Position numbers and translations under genes: made by a program
Notes under the pieces: model-generated
What the model was told of the DNA's origin: nothing
The model's input: the letters and a program-made list of their open reading frames with translations, nothing else
The model's database searches: none
Shown: one piece after another, positions 48,676 to 57,962 of the stretch
How the letters are laid out: the number at the start of each line of letters is the position of its first letter
Numbering within the stretch: the stretch's first letter is position 1
Origin: Petrimonas sulfuriphila
GTDB taxonomy: Bacteria; Bacteroidota; Bacteroidia; Bacteroidales; Dysgonomonadaceae
Assembly (NCBI RefSeq): GCF_051201015.1
Contig: NZ_JBPEHI010000007.1
Reading direction: 5' to 3' (one strand)
Length of the DNA: 64,000 nucleotides

Positions 48676-51636
48676 ATGTTCAAAAAAAGAGATATCCTGT
48701 TTTTTACATTTTATTTATTCACCGCAGTACTTACCGCTCAAACCGAAACCAATCTCTATCGGCAGGCCGACAAAACAGAATTGAACCCATGGGTGGATTC
48801 CGTATACAACAGCCTGAGCCTGGACGAAAAGATCGGCCAGCTTTTTATGCCTGTCGTGGAATCGAAGAGCAGCTGGAAAACAAAAATTGCGGGTTATATA
48901 AACAACCAGAAAATCGGGGGGGTATTGTTTTCGAAGGGTACGCTGGCCATGCAGGCCGAAATGACCAACTACCTCCAAAGCATAGCCAAAACACCGCTTT
49001 TTGTGGCGCTGGACGGTGAGTGGGGACTCTCCATGCGCCTGAGGGATGCACCTCGTTTTCCGCGAAACCTGATCACCGGTGCTATTCACGATGAAGAAAC
49101 GCTGAAGCAGTATGGAAAAGAGGTTGCCCGGCAATGTCGTGAAATGGGTATCCACATTAACTTTGCCCCGTCCATCGATGTGCATAGCAATCCCGACAAC
49201 CCGGTCATAGGTTCACGGTCCTTCGGCGAACTTCCCGCCAACGTAGCCCGACAAGGTATCGCCTTTGCCAGGGGAATGGAAGAAAACGGTGTGATGGCGG
49301 TTGCCAAACACTTTCCCGGTCACGGCGACACATCGGAAGATTCGCACCGGACCTTGCCGACCATAAGCCACGATTTAGCCCGGCTAGACTCGGTGGAATT
49401 ACATCCTTTCCAGCAATACGTCAATGCAGGACTGTCGGGGATGATGCTCGGGCATCTGAACGTTCCCGTACTGAACACAAATGGATTACCGGCATCATTA
49501 TCGATAAACGTGGGGCAGAAACTGCTGAAGGACCGGATGGGTTTTACCGGGCTTACTTTTACCGACGGGATGGCGATGAAAGGGGTTTCCAATCAACCCG
49601 ATATGAGCGTAAAAGCACTGCTGGCCGGAAACGATGTGATTCTGGGGGTAATCAATCAGGAGAAGGAATTTCAACAGGTGAAACAGGCGGTTGAAAAAGG
49701 AGTTATTTCCCCGGCTCTGCTCGAAGAAAAAGTAAGAAAAATACTGACATACAAATACATACTCGGTGTTCATCACGTTAAACCGATAGACATCCGTACG
49801 TTAAACCGCAACATACACGCTCCGGAAAGTGAGTGGACACAACGAAAAATCTATGACAAGGCCATTACACTGGTTAAAAACAACGATTCTATCCTGCCGG
49901 TAAGGGCATTGGATAAAAACCGGATTGCCGCCGTGGCGATTGGCACCCCGGAGCAAAACACCTTTCAGAAATGGTTGAAAAAATATGCCGGGGTTAACAC
50001 TTTTCAAGCAATTACTGTCGATAGCATAGCGCCATTATCCGACAAACTGAAAGAGTTCGATATCGTTCTGATCTCTGTGCACTCCGTTCCTGCAGGCGGC
50101 TCGACCGCGCTTCAACAAATGATAAAAAACGCTGCAAAATCGGTTCTGGTATTGTTCGATTCACCGTACACACTCGATAATTTAAAACCGGCTACTGACC
50201 TTGCATCCTCAGTCGTAGTGGCTTACGACAACACCGATTTTGCCCAGATGAGTGCAGCACAAGCCGTTTTCGGAGGCATTGGCTTCTCGGGGAAACTGCC
50301 TGTTTCAGCAGGAGGATTTGAAGTTAACAGTGGTATCGGCACCCAAAAGACACGTCTCTCCTACTCGCTTCCCGAAGAAGTCGGAATGTTGTCCGAAAGC
50401 CTGCAGGATGTGGAAAAAATCGCGCTCGAAGGCATCCGCCAGCGGGCCTATCCCGGATGTTACGTAATGGTGGTAAAAGACGGGACAGTTATTTACAACA
50501 AAGGATTCGGCAATATGGAATACTCTTCCGGGGCAAAAGTTGACGCCGAAACCGTTTATGACCTGGCCTCGATAACCAAGGCAGCAGCCACTGTTCCGGC
50601 GATCATGAAGATGTACGATGAGAAAAAGATCCGGCTGCAAGACAATATCGGGAAATTTGTACCCGAAACTCGGGGAACCAACAAAGCAAACCTAACCATC
50701 CGTGACGCACTTTTTCACGAAACGGGAATTGTTTCTTTTATTCCTTATTACACAACGGCCATAGATCCGAACAGTTTTAACGGACCGCTGTTCGGAAAAA
50801 AGTCGACACTCCACCACGTCCGTTATGCCGGTGCGTGGGGCCGGACCGACTACGCGTTTATCCCGTCGTTCATCTCGGATAAACCTTCCGGGACCTTTCA
50901 CTTACCTGTGGCCAGGGATCTGTATGCGAGCAACAAAATGCACCAGGCCTTGCTGAAAGAGGTGATCGCCACCGAACTTCGCTCAAAGACCTATCGGTAT
51001 AGCTGTCTGAATTTTATGTTGCTGAAAGAAGCCATTGAGCACATTTCCAAAACCGATCTGGACAACTTCGTAAAAGACAACTTCTACAAAAAACTGGGTG
51101 CGGAAACACTGACATTCCGTCCGTTAGACCACATGCCGGTGGACAACATTGCTCCCACCGAGAATGATCCTTTTTTTCGAAAACAGCAATTAAGGGGGTA
51201 TGTCCACGACGAAGGAGCAGCCTTGTTTGGCGGGATCTCGGGTAATGCCGGATTATTCTCCAACGCCAACGACCTGGCAAAACTCTCCCAAATGTGGCTG
51301 AACGGAGGAGAATACGGTGGGGAAAGATTTTTAAGCGAAGAGACCGTGAACCTGTTTACCAAAACAAAAAGCAGCAACAGCCGCCGTGGATTGGGATTCG
51401 ACAAACCTGACCCTCGGAACAACAATGCAAGCCCTACCAGTCCGCTTACCCCTGTCTCCGTTTATGGCCACACGGGTTTTACCGGAACCAGTTTCTGGGT
51501 GGATCCCGACAACAAGATGATTTACATCTTTTTGTCGAACCGGGTTTTTCCCGAGCGTTCTCCCAATCGATTATCGACGTTGAAAATCAGGGAACGCATC
51601 CAGGATGAACTCTATAAGGCACTGAACAAGGAGTAA
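48676..51636 (+). CDS. GH3 beta-N-acetylhexosaminidase (NagZ-like) fused to a beta-lactamase-type serine hydrolase
   Basis: I start at MFKKRDILFF (48676), 986 residues with a signal peptide ending at LTAQT. The N-terminal half is GH3 with the NagZ-type motif KHFPGHGDTSEDSHRTLP holding the His-Asp acid/base pair, and nucleophile region GLTFTDGMAMKGVS. A GH3 C-terminal domain follows (about 380-560). The last ~400 residues are a class C beta-lactamase/DD-peptidase fold with SxxK in DLASITKAAA, Tyr motif RYSCLNFML and HTG motif GHTGFTGTSFW. The fusion suggests removal of GlcNAc from muropeptides together with peptidase or esterase action on cell-wall fragments (inference). Fusions of this kind are known in Bacteroidota. 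Confidence 0.93.
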   Translation: MFKKRDILFFTFYLFTAVLTAQTETNLYRQADKTELNPWVDSVYNSLSLDEKIGQLFMPVVESKSSWKTKIAGYINNQKIGGVLFSKGTLAMQAEMTNYLQSIAKTPLFVALDGEWGLSMRLRDAPRFPRNLITGAIHDEETLKQYGKEVARQCREMGIHINFAPSIDVHSNPDNPVIGSRSFGELPANVARQGIAFARGMEENGVMAVAKHFPGHGDTSEDSHRTLPTISHDLARLDSVELHPFQQYVNAGLSGMMLGHLNVPVLNTNGLPASLSINVGQKLLKDRMGFTGLTFTDGMAMKGVSNQPDMSVKALLAGNDVILGVINQEKEFQQVKQAVEKGVISPALLEEKVRKILTYKYILGVHHVKPIDIRTLNRNIHAPESEWTQRKIYDKAITLVKNNDSILPVRALDKNRIAAVAIGTPEQNTFQKWLKKYAGVNTFQAITVDSIAPLSDKLKEFDIVLISVHSVPAGGSTALQQMIKNAAKSVLVLFDSPYTLDNLKPATDLASSVVVAYDNTDFAQMSAAQAVFGGIGFSGKLPVSAGGFEVNSGIGTQKTRLSYSLPEEVGMLSESLQDVEKIALEGIRQRAYPGCYVMVVKDGTVIYNKGFGNMEYSSGAKVDAETVYDLASITKAAATVPAIMKMYDEKKIRLQDNIGKFVPETRGTNKANLTIRDALFHETGIVSFIPYYTTAIDPNSFNGPLFGKKSTLHHVRYAGAWGRTDYAFIPSFISDKPSGTFHLPVARDLYASNKMHQALLKEVIATELRSKTYRYSCLNFMLLKEAIEHISKTDLDNFVKDNFYKKLGAETLTFRPLDHMPVDNIAPTENDPFFRKQQLRGYVHDEGAALFGGISGNAGLFSNANDLAKLSQMWLNGGEYGGERFLSEETVNLFTKTKSSNSRRGLGFDKPDPRNNNASPTSPLTPVSVYGHTGFTGTSFWVDPDNKMIYIFLSNRVFPERSPNRLSTLKIRERIQDELYKALNKE

Positions 51637-51649
51637 TAATGCATAATTT

Positions 51650-51700
51650 AAGAACAAGGAGCACATTAATACATTGGCACACCAACATATAGAAATGAAC
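51650..51700. repeat. Low-complexity CACATTA-like intergenic repeat
   Basis: Between the GH3 fusion and aroB the DNA reads as decayed copies of a short word (GCACATTA, ATACATTG, GCACACCA, ACATATA). It is non-coding and may be a remnant of a family-specific intergenic repeat. Confidence 0.3.
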
Positions 51701-52759
51701 ATGCAACGAATCATCAAAAGCACCAACCTGATAAGCGATATCGAAAAAATAGTGGCGGAAATCAAGCACGATAAACTTTTTGTGCTAACGGACGAACATA
51801 CGGCGAACCTTTGCCTTCCCCTGCTTGACCCCTGGATTGCTGTTAAGGATGCAAGCCGGGTTGTAATTCCGGCAAACGACACCAACAAAACGCTCGAAAA
51901 CCTGGCACACATCTGGAAGCACCTGACCCAAAACGGTGCAACACGCCATTCGTTGTTGATAAACCTGGGCGGAGGAATGGTCACCGATATTGGCGGGTTC
52001 GCAGCAGCTACATTCAAGCGTGGAATCACGTACATCAACATTCCCACTACCTTGTTGGGAGCGGTGGATGCTGCTGTCGGCGGAAAAACAGGAATTAATT
52101 TTGAGGGATTCAAAAACGAAATAGGGGCATTTTACCCGGCAGCATGTGTGTTAATCTCTTCACGCTTCTTTTCCTCGCTCGGCCGTAAAGACATTCTTTC
52201 GGGCTTTTCCGAAATGCTCAAGCACGCACTTATCAATTCCGAGGCAGAGTGGAAAAAGCTGCTGACTTTCGATGCCGGAGATATTGATTACGAATGGCTT
52301 ACCGATGCAGTTTTCCGTTCGGTCTCCATCAAGGAAGAGATTGTAAAAAAAGACCCGTTTGAGCACAATATCCGCAAGGCGTTGAACCTCGGACATACTG
52401 TCGGACACGCTTTTGAGAGCTTTGCCCTGGAAACGGAGAGGCCCGTCTTGCACGGTTATGCCGTGGCGTGGGGGCTAATCTCGGAGTTGTATCTGTCGCA
52501 TCGCGTATGCGGGTTTCCCAAAGAGGAACTGCAAAAAACCGTTCGTTTTATCCACCGGAATTACGGTGCATTTGCCTTGGATTGCGACGATTACGAACAC
52601 CTCTACGACATTATGACACACGACAAGAAGAACGCAAACGCGTCTTCCGTCAACTTCACGCTCCTGTCCGGTATCGGGGATATACAGATCAATCGGGTTG
52701 CTGGAAAGGACCTGATTTTCCAGTCGCTGGATTTTTACCGGGACAGTGTTGGGTTATGA
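51701..52759 (+). CDS. aroB: 3-dehydroquinate synthase
   Basis: I start at MQRIIKSTNL (51701; MNM two codons earlier is possible), about 352 residues. NAD- and zinc-site motifs are clear: INLGGGMVTDIGGFAAATFKRGI, PTTLLGAVDAAVGGKTGINF, SGFSEMLKHALI and LNLGHTVGHAFESF. AroB closes DAHP to 3-dehydroquinate in the shikimate pathway. Its stop overlaps the ATG of a truncated acylase gene (ATGA), so the two were once translationally coupled. Confidence 0.96.
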   Translation: MQRIIKSTNLISDIEKIVAEIKHDKLFVLTDEHTANLCLPLLDPWIAVKDASRVVIPANDTNKTLENLAHIWKHLTQNGATRHSLLINLGGGMVTDIGGFAAATFKRGITYINIPTTLLGAVDAAVGGKTGINFEGFKNEIGAFYPAACVLISSRFFSSLGRKDILSGFSEMLKHALINSEAEWKKLLTFDAGDIDYEWLTDAVFRSVSIKEEIVKKDPFEHNIRKALNLGHTVGHAFESFALETERPVLHGYAVAWGLISELYLSHRVCGFPKEELQKTVRFIHRNYGAFALDCDDYEHLYDIMTHDKKNANASSVNFTLLSGIGDIQINRVAGKDLIFQSLDFYRDSVGL

Positions 52760-52926
52760 GAACGATATGCTCTTTACGGTTAATACCTGTTTTCCTGTTG
52801 TTTATATACACTCCGTCATGTTCTCAGGAGGGGGGCGAACCCACCCAGATTGCCTGGGGCACCTGGGGAGTTCCGCACATAACGGCAAATTATTTTACTG
52901 TTTTCTTTCTCTCTTCCAGTCATTGA
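52756..52926 (+). pseudogene. Truncated penicillin acylase (penicillin amidase)-like lipoprotein, 5' remnant
   Basis: The frame codes for 56 residues. The first 20 or so are a lipoprotein signal with lipobox TPSC; then comes QIAWGTWGVPHITAN, the N-terminal signature of the penicillin acylase / acyl-homoserine-lactone acylase family, whose members are usually 700-800 residues. After Asn44 the frame runs into the 3' end of the MFS gene on the other strand and stops. The rest of the acylase is nowhere in the window. The ATG overlaps the aroB stop. This is best read as a gene cut by the arrival of the amino-sugar cassette or by a deletion at that border. Confidence 0.75.
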
Positions 52927-54217
52927 TGGTATGCCCATAAAAAGCAAACCACACCAAATAGATAAAGCACGGGATCAATACCCAATACCCTGCTCTTAAA
53001 CCGTGCTGATCTCCTATCGCACCGTAGATCAAGGGTAGTATGGCATTTCCGCTTAATCCCATAATCAAAAGAGAAGAACCTGTCTTGGTTAATTTTCCCA
53101 AGCCATGAATCGACAAGGGCCAGATACCGGCATATATCAATGCGTTAGGAAATCCTATCGAGGCTAGGAGCCATATCGAGATGTTTGCTGTATGCCCGAA
53201 TAGTGAAACGGGTTGGTTAGCAAACACTACCCCTAAAGAAAGAAGAAACCCCAGTACGGTACAGAATTTTAAAGCGGCTTTTTGCGGAATAAACCGGGGG
53301 ATAAGCAAGATACCCAGCAAATAACCGATAATTGTACACAGAAGCGTATAAGAAGGGAAAAACTTCGCATCCAACAAGCCGATCCCCATCGAACCGGCAT
53401 AATTGATGATGGTATCTATTGCCACTACCTGGGTCCCTACGTGTAGAAAAATCGCAATAGCTCCAAAAACGAGGTAGGGATAATCCAAAAGAGATTTTCT
53501 TGGTGTGCCTGCAACCGGCGGTAAATCACTATTCTGCTCTTGAGCTTTATCCTCTTTCTCTTCTAACTCCGGCAGTACTGAATACCTTATACCGAAACCC
53601 ACCAATACCAAAAGAACGGCAAGAATAGAATAGGGCATAATTACCCTCCTGATGAGTTCCTGAAGAATAATGTTTTTCTCCGTTTCGGAAAGCGCGCCTG
53701 ACTCAAGTAACGCAAAAGTTCTGTCATCAGTCGATTTGAACACTACCGCTGCAAAAAGTAAAGGAGCAATAATGCCTGCAGATTTGTTAAAAATGCCCAT
53801 CACACTCATTCGCTGCGCAGCACTATCTATCGGCCCGACTATGGTGACGTAAGGGTTTGCTGCCGTTTGAAGGATAGCAAGCCCTGTTCCGAGGCAATAC
53901 AATCCCACAAGAAAAACCGCATATTGCCGCATAAGTGCTGCCGGGATAAAGATAAGGGCACCTAACGACAGGAATAGAAACCCGTACATGATTCCTTTCT
54001 TATATCCCGTCCTGTTTAATAATAAACCCGACGGGACGGCCATCACAAAATAGGCAATATAAAAGGCAAAAGTGACGAAATAGGACTGAAAGTGTGTCAG
54101 TTCAAGGGCAATCTTAAAATAAGGGATAAGGATGGCGTTAACCCATGACACCAAGCCGATGACAAAATACATCACGGCCAAAATACCCATCGAGATATAA
54201 AAAACTTTTTTGTTCAT
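52895..54217 (-). CDS. FucP-type sugar MFS transporter
   Basis: I start at MNKKVFYISM (54217), 440 residues with about 12 membrane segments. The motif PSGLLLNRTGYKKGIMYG after TM2 and the central loop (EEKEDKAQEQNSDLPP) match the FucP/NagP-like family also seen for the galactose permease in this window. It follows the GH109 gene by 10 bp, so it probably imports an amino sugar such as GalNAc or GlcNAc (inference). Its stop codon lies at the break point of the truncated acylase. Confidence 0.88.
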   Translation of the reverse strand: MNKKVFYISMGILAVMYFVIGLVSWVNAILIPYFKIALELTHFQSYFVTFAFYIAYFVMAVPSGLLLNRTGYKKGIMYGFLFLSLGALIFIPAALMRQYAVFLVGLYCLGTGLAILQTAANPYVTIVGPIDSAAQRMSVMGIFNKSAGIIAPLLFAAVVFKSTDDRTFALLESGALSETEKNIILQELIRRVIMPYSILAVLLVLVGFGIRYSVLPELEEKEDKAQEQNSDLPPVAGTPRKSLLDYPYLVFGAIAIFLHVGTQVVAIDTIINYAGSMGIGLLDAKFFPSYTLLCTIIGYLLGILLIPRFIPQKAALKFCTVLGFLLSLGVVFANQPVSLFGHTANISIWLLASIGFPNALIYAGIWPLSIHGLGKLTKTGSSLLIMGLSGNAILPLIYGAIGDQHGLRAGYWVLIPCFIYLVWFAFYGHTINDWKRERKQ

Positions 54218-54227
54218 AAAGGAAATA

Positions 54228-55679
54228 TTATTTGGTGACAACGCCCGTAGTTCCTCCATGCTTTAAAGAAATATCATGGGGTTGATTTTTTTTCCATGCT
54301 CCATTCGTAAAGTCCGGGATATCGATCGGTGCCGATCGATTGGCGACCGACCATTCGCTTAACGGACCTATCACGCTCCACGACGCTGCGTCGTACACAT
54401 CCATATCGACAGGCAGGCCATTCCTTAAACAATCAATCAATCTCCAATCCATCAAAAAGTCCATTCCTCCGTGCCCGCCAATCTCCTTGGCAATATCTTG
54501 CATTTTCTTGATGATGGGTGGATTATATCTCCGTTCAATTTCCTTGAATTTATCTTCAGACAGCCACTCTTTGTGGTCTCCAGCCATGGATAGGCGGGGA
54601 GGAAGAGGATATTTCTGCGCTGTTGCTTTTGTCCCGCTTATGGTATGTAATCGTGAATAAGGGCGAGGCGTGGTGATATCGTGCTGAATAAGGATTGTTT
54701 GCCCTTTGATTGTTTTGATGATCGAGCTATTCATGTTCCCTCGGAATGAGGCTCCTTCAAACTGCTTAAAATAATCTTCCTTCAGGGATAGTTCTTGGGA
54801 ATATTGATTCATCAAAAAATCATCGGATGACATCGACACCATATATTCCATCCGGTTCCCCCGATTGATATTCATGATTTGAGCCACGGGCCCTAATCCA
54901 TGTGTAGGGTAGAGATTTCCGTTTCTTCTCATGTTTTCCTTAAGCCTCCAGCTTCTTCCTGGCTTTCCCCTGAAGAATAAGCTCTCCCCTATTTCATGAA
55001 TATATCCTCCCTCCGCATGCACTATTTCTCCAAAAAAACCATTGCGTGCGAGATTCAAAGTCAGTAATTCAAAAAAATCGTAACAACAGTTCTCCAGAAT
55101 CACACAATGTTTTTTGGTTTCCTCTGAAGTTTCTACTAATTGCCAACAATCCTCTACTGTGGTTGCGACTGGGATTTCCAGTGCCACGTGCTTGCCTTGC
55201 CTCATGGAATATACCCCAATGGGTGCATGCCATTCCCAGGGGGCGGCAACATATACAAGATCAATATCATCTCTCCGGCACATCTCCATCCAGCTATCTT
55301 CTTTTCCCGAATAAACAAGGGCCGGATGTCCAGGTGTTTGAATACGCGCTTTGGCTTTCTCCGCATGCTCGGAAAGTTCATCGCAAATGGCCACAATTTT
55401 AACTCCGTCAATGCGGCTGATTCTTTCTACGGCCGCACTTCCCCTGTTCCCCACGCCTACAAACCCCACTCTTACTGTTTCCAGTTTGGGTGCAGTATAC
55501 CCGCACATATTAAATTTTTGCGAATGTTTTTTATAGGCTTCACGGTATATTTTTTCTAAAGACTTGCTCGACTGTTGTTTCTCCGCAGGTATTTCACGGC
55601 TTATCCCTTTGGTCGGCAGCATGGCAGATACAGTTGCAACTCCTGCCGCTTTAAGGAAATTTCTTCTATTGATTTGCAT
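54228..55679 (-). CDS. GH109 family glycosidase (alpha-N-acetylgalactosaminidase-like), Tat-exported
   Basis: I start at MQINRRNFLKAAG (55679), 483 residues, with a twin-arginine signal (RRNFLK). It has the Gfo/Idh/MocA fold: RVGFVGVGNRGSAAVERI, then the GH109 signatures ILENCCYDFFE, GNLYPTHGLGPVAQ and GGHGGMDFLMDWRL. GH109 enzymes use bound NAD in a redox-elimination mechanism to release GalNAc from glycans. It lies between a NagB-like deaminase and a permease, which fits amino-sugar release, uptake and catabolism. Specificity for GalNAc is by family only. Confidence 0.92.
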   Translation of the reverse strand: MQINRRNFLKAAGVATVSAMLPTKGISREIPAEKQQSSKSLEKIYREAYKKHSQKFNMCGYTAPKLETVRVGFVGVGNRGSAAVERISRIDGVKIVAICDELSEHAEKAKARIQTPGHPALVYSGKEDSWMEMCRRDDIDLVYVAAPWEWHAPIGVYSMRQGKHVALEIPVATTVEDCWQLVETSEETKKHCVILENCCYDFFELLTLNLARNGFFGEIVHAEGGYIHEIGESLFFRGKPGRSWRLKENMRRNGNLYPTHGLGPVAQIMNINRGNRMEYMVSMSSDDFLMNQYSQELSLKEDYFKQFEGASFRGNMNSSIIKTIKGQTILIQHDITTPRPYSRLHTISGTKATAQKYPLPPRLSMAGDHKEWLSEDKFKEIERRYNPPIIKKMQDIAKEIGGHGGMDFLMDWRLIDCLRNGLPVDMDVYDAASWSVIGPLSEWSVANRSAPIDIPDFTNGAWKKNQPHDISLKHGGTTGVVTK

Positions 55680-55693
55680 GGAGAAATCTATTT

Positions 55694-56464
55694 TTATTTT
55701 AATTGAGAGGCGGAGTTTCCATCCAAAAACAGTACTGTATAAGGATGCCTCCTTAAAATCGTCGCCGGGCATGCCGTCGTTATTTCCGCATTCAGTGTAT
55801 TGTAAACAGCATTGGCTTTTCGCTTATCCGGCACCATACAACTGATTACGTTACAACGCATGATGGCAGGAATTGTCAGGCTAACAGCTTCTCTAGGTAC
55901 CTCTTCGAGAGTAGAGAACCATCCCTCTCCCAATTGCTGCCGGCGTGAGATATCATCCAACTGCACTATTTTCACCAATTGCGGATCGTTGAAATCGGCA
56001 ACTTCGGGATCATTAAAGGCGATATGCCCATTCTCCCCAATACCTATGCATGCTACATCAATCTTGGCAGCTTTCAACAGTTCTTCATAGCGGGCTATTT
56101 CACGTTCAATATCCTTGGCATCGCCATGAATGTAATTAACCTGATATGGTTTTACTTCATCGAGGATTCTTTCTTTCAGGTATTTTCGGAAACTGGCCGG
56201 ATGGGTTTCGGGCAAATCCCTATACTCATCCAAATGGAATACGGTAATTTTACTCCAATCGACGGGGAGCGTTTTTATTGCCTCGATAAAGGCAAATTGC
56301 GATGCGCCGGTGGCTAAGATCAGATTAGCATGCCCCTTGGCCCGAATAGCGTAATTCAAATGTTTGGCCACAAAGTCCGCGCTGCCTTTTCCGGCAGAAG
56401 CCTCGTCCGTAAAAATACGAACCGTAAGATTTTCTTTCTTGAATTGTTTAATTTCAGTTGTCAT
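55694..56464 (-). CDS. NagB-like glucosamine/galactosamine 6-phosphate deaminase
   Basis: 256 residues. Family motifs: NLILATGASQFAFIEAI, TVFHLDEYRDLPETHPASFRKYL, CIGIGENGHIAFNDPE (catalytic Asp/His region) and AVSLTIPAIM. It isomerises and deaminates GlcN-6-P to fructose 6-phosphate and ammonia; given the GH109 neighbour, galactosamine 6-phosphate is also possible. It is the first gene of the operon; the next starts 14 bp on. A -7 element TATCTTTG (complement at 56586-56593) lies 120 bp upstream. Confidence 0.9.
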   Translation of the reverse strand: MTTEIKQFKKENLTVRIFTDEASAGKGSADFVAKHLNYAIRAKGHANLILATGASQFAFIEAIKTLPVDWSKITVFHLDEYRDLPETHPASFRKYLKERILDEVKPYQVNYIHGDAKDIEREIARYEELLKAAKIDVACIGIGENGHIAFNDPEVADFNDPQLVKIVQLDDISRRQQLGEGWFSTLEEVPREAVSLTIPAIMRCNVISCMVPDKRKANAVYNTLNAEITTACPATILRRHPYTVLFLDGNSASQLK

Positions 56465-56585
56465 TTCTTATCTTAATTATAAAGTTTTATCAATAAACAT
56501 TTTCATCTGCTTCAAGATAAATACCCTTTTCCGGTTTTTCCCATGAACCTTATCCGTATTCTGGTGTAACCGGTTTATCTTTTAG

Positions 56586-56593
56586 CAAAGATA
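56586..56593 (-). promoter_or_regulatory. Candidate -7 element of the amino-sugar operon
   Basis: On the minus strand TATCTTTG matches TAnnTTTG. It lies in the 289-bp divergent region between the deaminase and regulator genes. No -33 TTTG is found, which fits a promoter that needs an activator such as the neighbouring AraC-type protein. Confidence 0.4.
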
Positions 56594-56753
56594 GTCTCCG
56601 TTACAACATCTTATGATATAATTAACGAATCCAATGTGGCTTATCACGAATATATTCATAGAAATAATCACAATTATGGAACATTCTACGGTTTCTAGTG
56701 TTACTATGAGAACGTTGATTTAAATTCGGGTAAATAAATTTCAACAATAAGCA

Positions 56754-57935
56754 ATGATTAAAATACTTGTCCTTATAGATTCTGCCACTGAGTTTAGCCG
56801 TCGTTTTCTGTCCGGGCTGGTTCGTTATGCCCATGAAAACGGCCCTTGGATATTTTACCGGTTGCCTCTGTATTATAAAATGTTGTACGGTGAAGAGGGG
56901 GTCTTAGAGCAAATTAAAGAATGGGGGATCGATGCGGTTATTGTTCAATGGGAATACCGTGAAATTAAATTTTTAAAAAAACTGGATATTCCTGTATTTC
57001 TTCAAAACTATGAAGATAATGCCGATTGGTTTTCAAAAATTTCCGGTGATTATATGGAAGTGGGTGCGATCGCCGCTAATTTTTTTGCCCAAAAAAGGTT
57101 TAAGAATTTTGCTTTTTATGGCAATAAAAATTTTTTGTGGTCAAAAGGCAGAGCGGAGGGGTACCGTATCGAAGTAGAAAAATTAGGAGGAAACTATTAC
57201 TATTTTGAATCGGAATATCTAACCAACAGTCAATGGAGCCGAAGTCACATAAAATTAAATAAATGGTTATCTTCCCTTCCAAAGCCGGTTGCCGTTTTTG
57301 CTTGTGACGACTATTTTGCTCTGCAGGTGGCCGAAATGTGTAAAATAAACCATATCGACATCCCGAATGAAATATCTTTACTGGGTGTAGATAATGACGA
57401 GCTTATCTGTAACTTATCCTATCCGTCCATCTCATCCATAGTGACCGATGACGAAAATATCGGATATGTTGCTGGCAAGAAACTTCATAAACTGATTATA
57501 AACAAAAAAAATATTCCTTTCAACATCATCAAGAAGCCAATACGTATTGAACAACGGCAATCTACAGAAAAATACAATATTGCAAACAAATATATCTTAA
57601 AGATAATTGAACATCTTGAAAAAAATTTCGCTTCTGATCTCTCCATCGATGAACTGACACAAATGGTTCCGCTGGGCCGAAGAAGCCTTGAAAAAAAGTT
57701 CAAAGAAGCCATGGGCACCTCCATTTATCAATTTATAATAGACAAGAAAATAGAATTTTTCTCTTATAAATTATTGACAACTCAGGAAAGCTCGTTGGAT
57801 ATCGCTATTGAGGCCGGGTTTAACGATGTGAGAAATGCGTATCGGATTTTCAAAAAGAACACCGGGCATAGTCCTTCTGGTTTCCGTAAAAAATTCTCGA
57901 CACGGGATAAGCCGCCCCTTTCTCCGACAGATTAA
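56754..57935 (+). CDS. XylR-type transcriptional regulator (sugar-binding domain plus AraC helix-turn-helix)
   Basis: 393 residues. The N-terminal ~270 residues are a periplasmic-binding-like domain (MIKILVLIDSATEFSRRFLSGLVRYAHENG; FACDDYFALQVAEMC; LLGVDNDELICNLSYPSISSI), and the C-terminus is an AraC double helix-turn-helix (LSIDELTQMVPLGRRSLEKKF, SLDIAIEAGFNDVRNAYRIFKK). The layout is that of XylR. It is divergent from the deaminase-GH109-permease operon and most likely controls it. Its DNA is clearly more AT-rich than the neighbours, a sign of later acquisition. Confidence 0.93.
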   Translation: MIKILVLIDSATEFSRRFLSGLVRYAHENGPWIFYRLPLYYKMLYGEEGVLEQIKEWGIDAVIVQWEYREIKFLKKLDIPVFLQNYEDNADWFSKISGDYMEVGAIAANFFAQKRFKNFAFYGNKNFLWSKGRAEGYRIEVEKLGGNYYYFESEYLTNSQWSRSHIKLNKWLSSLPKPVAVFACDDYFALQVAEMCKINHIDIPNEISLLGVDNDELICNLSYPSISSIVTDDENIGYVAGKKLHKLIINKKNIPFNIIKKPIRIEQRQSTEKYNIANKYILKIIEHLEKNFASDLSIDELTQMVPLGRRSLEKKFKEAMGTSIYQFIIDKKIEFFSYKLLTTQESSLDIAIEAGFNDVRNAYRIFKKNTGHSPSGFRKKFSTRDKPPLSPTD

Positions 57936-57962
57936 TCGAATATCAATAAGGTTTTCAATTAT

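Noticed and set aside
54218..55772. Longer starts of the GH109 and MFS genes that overlap their upstream neighbours
   Set aside because: The extensions would hide the Tat signal of GH109 and the first membrane helix of the permease; the internal Met codons fit signal and family starts.
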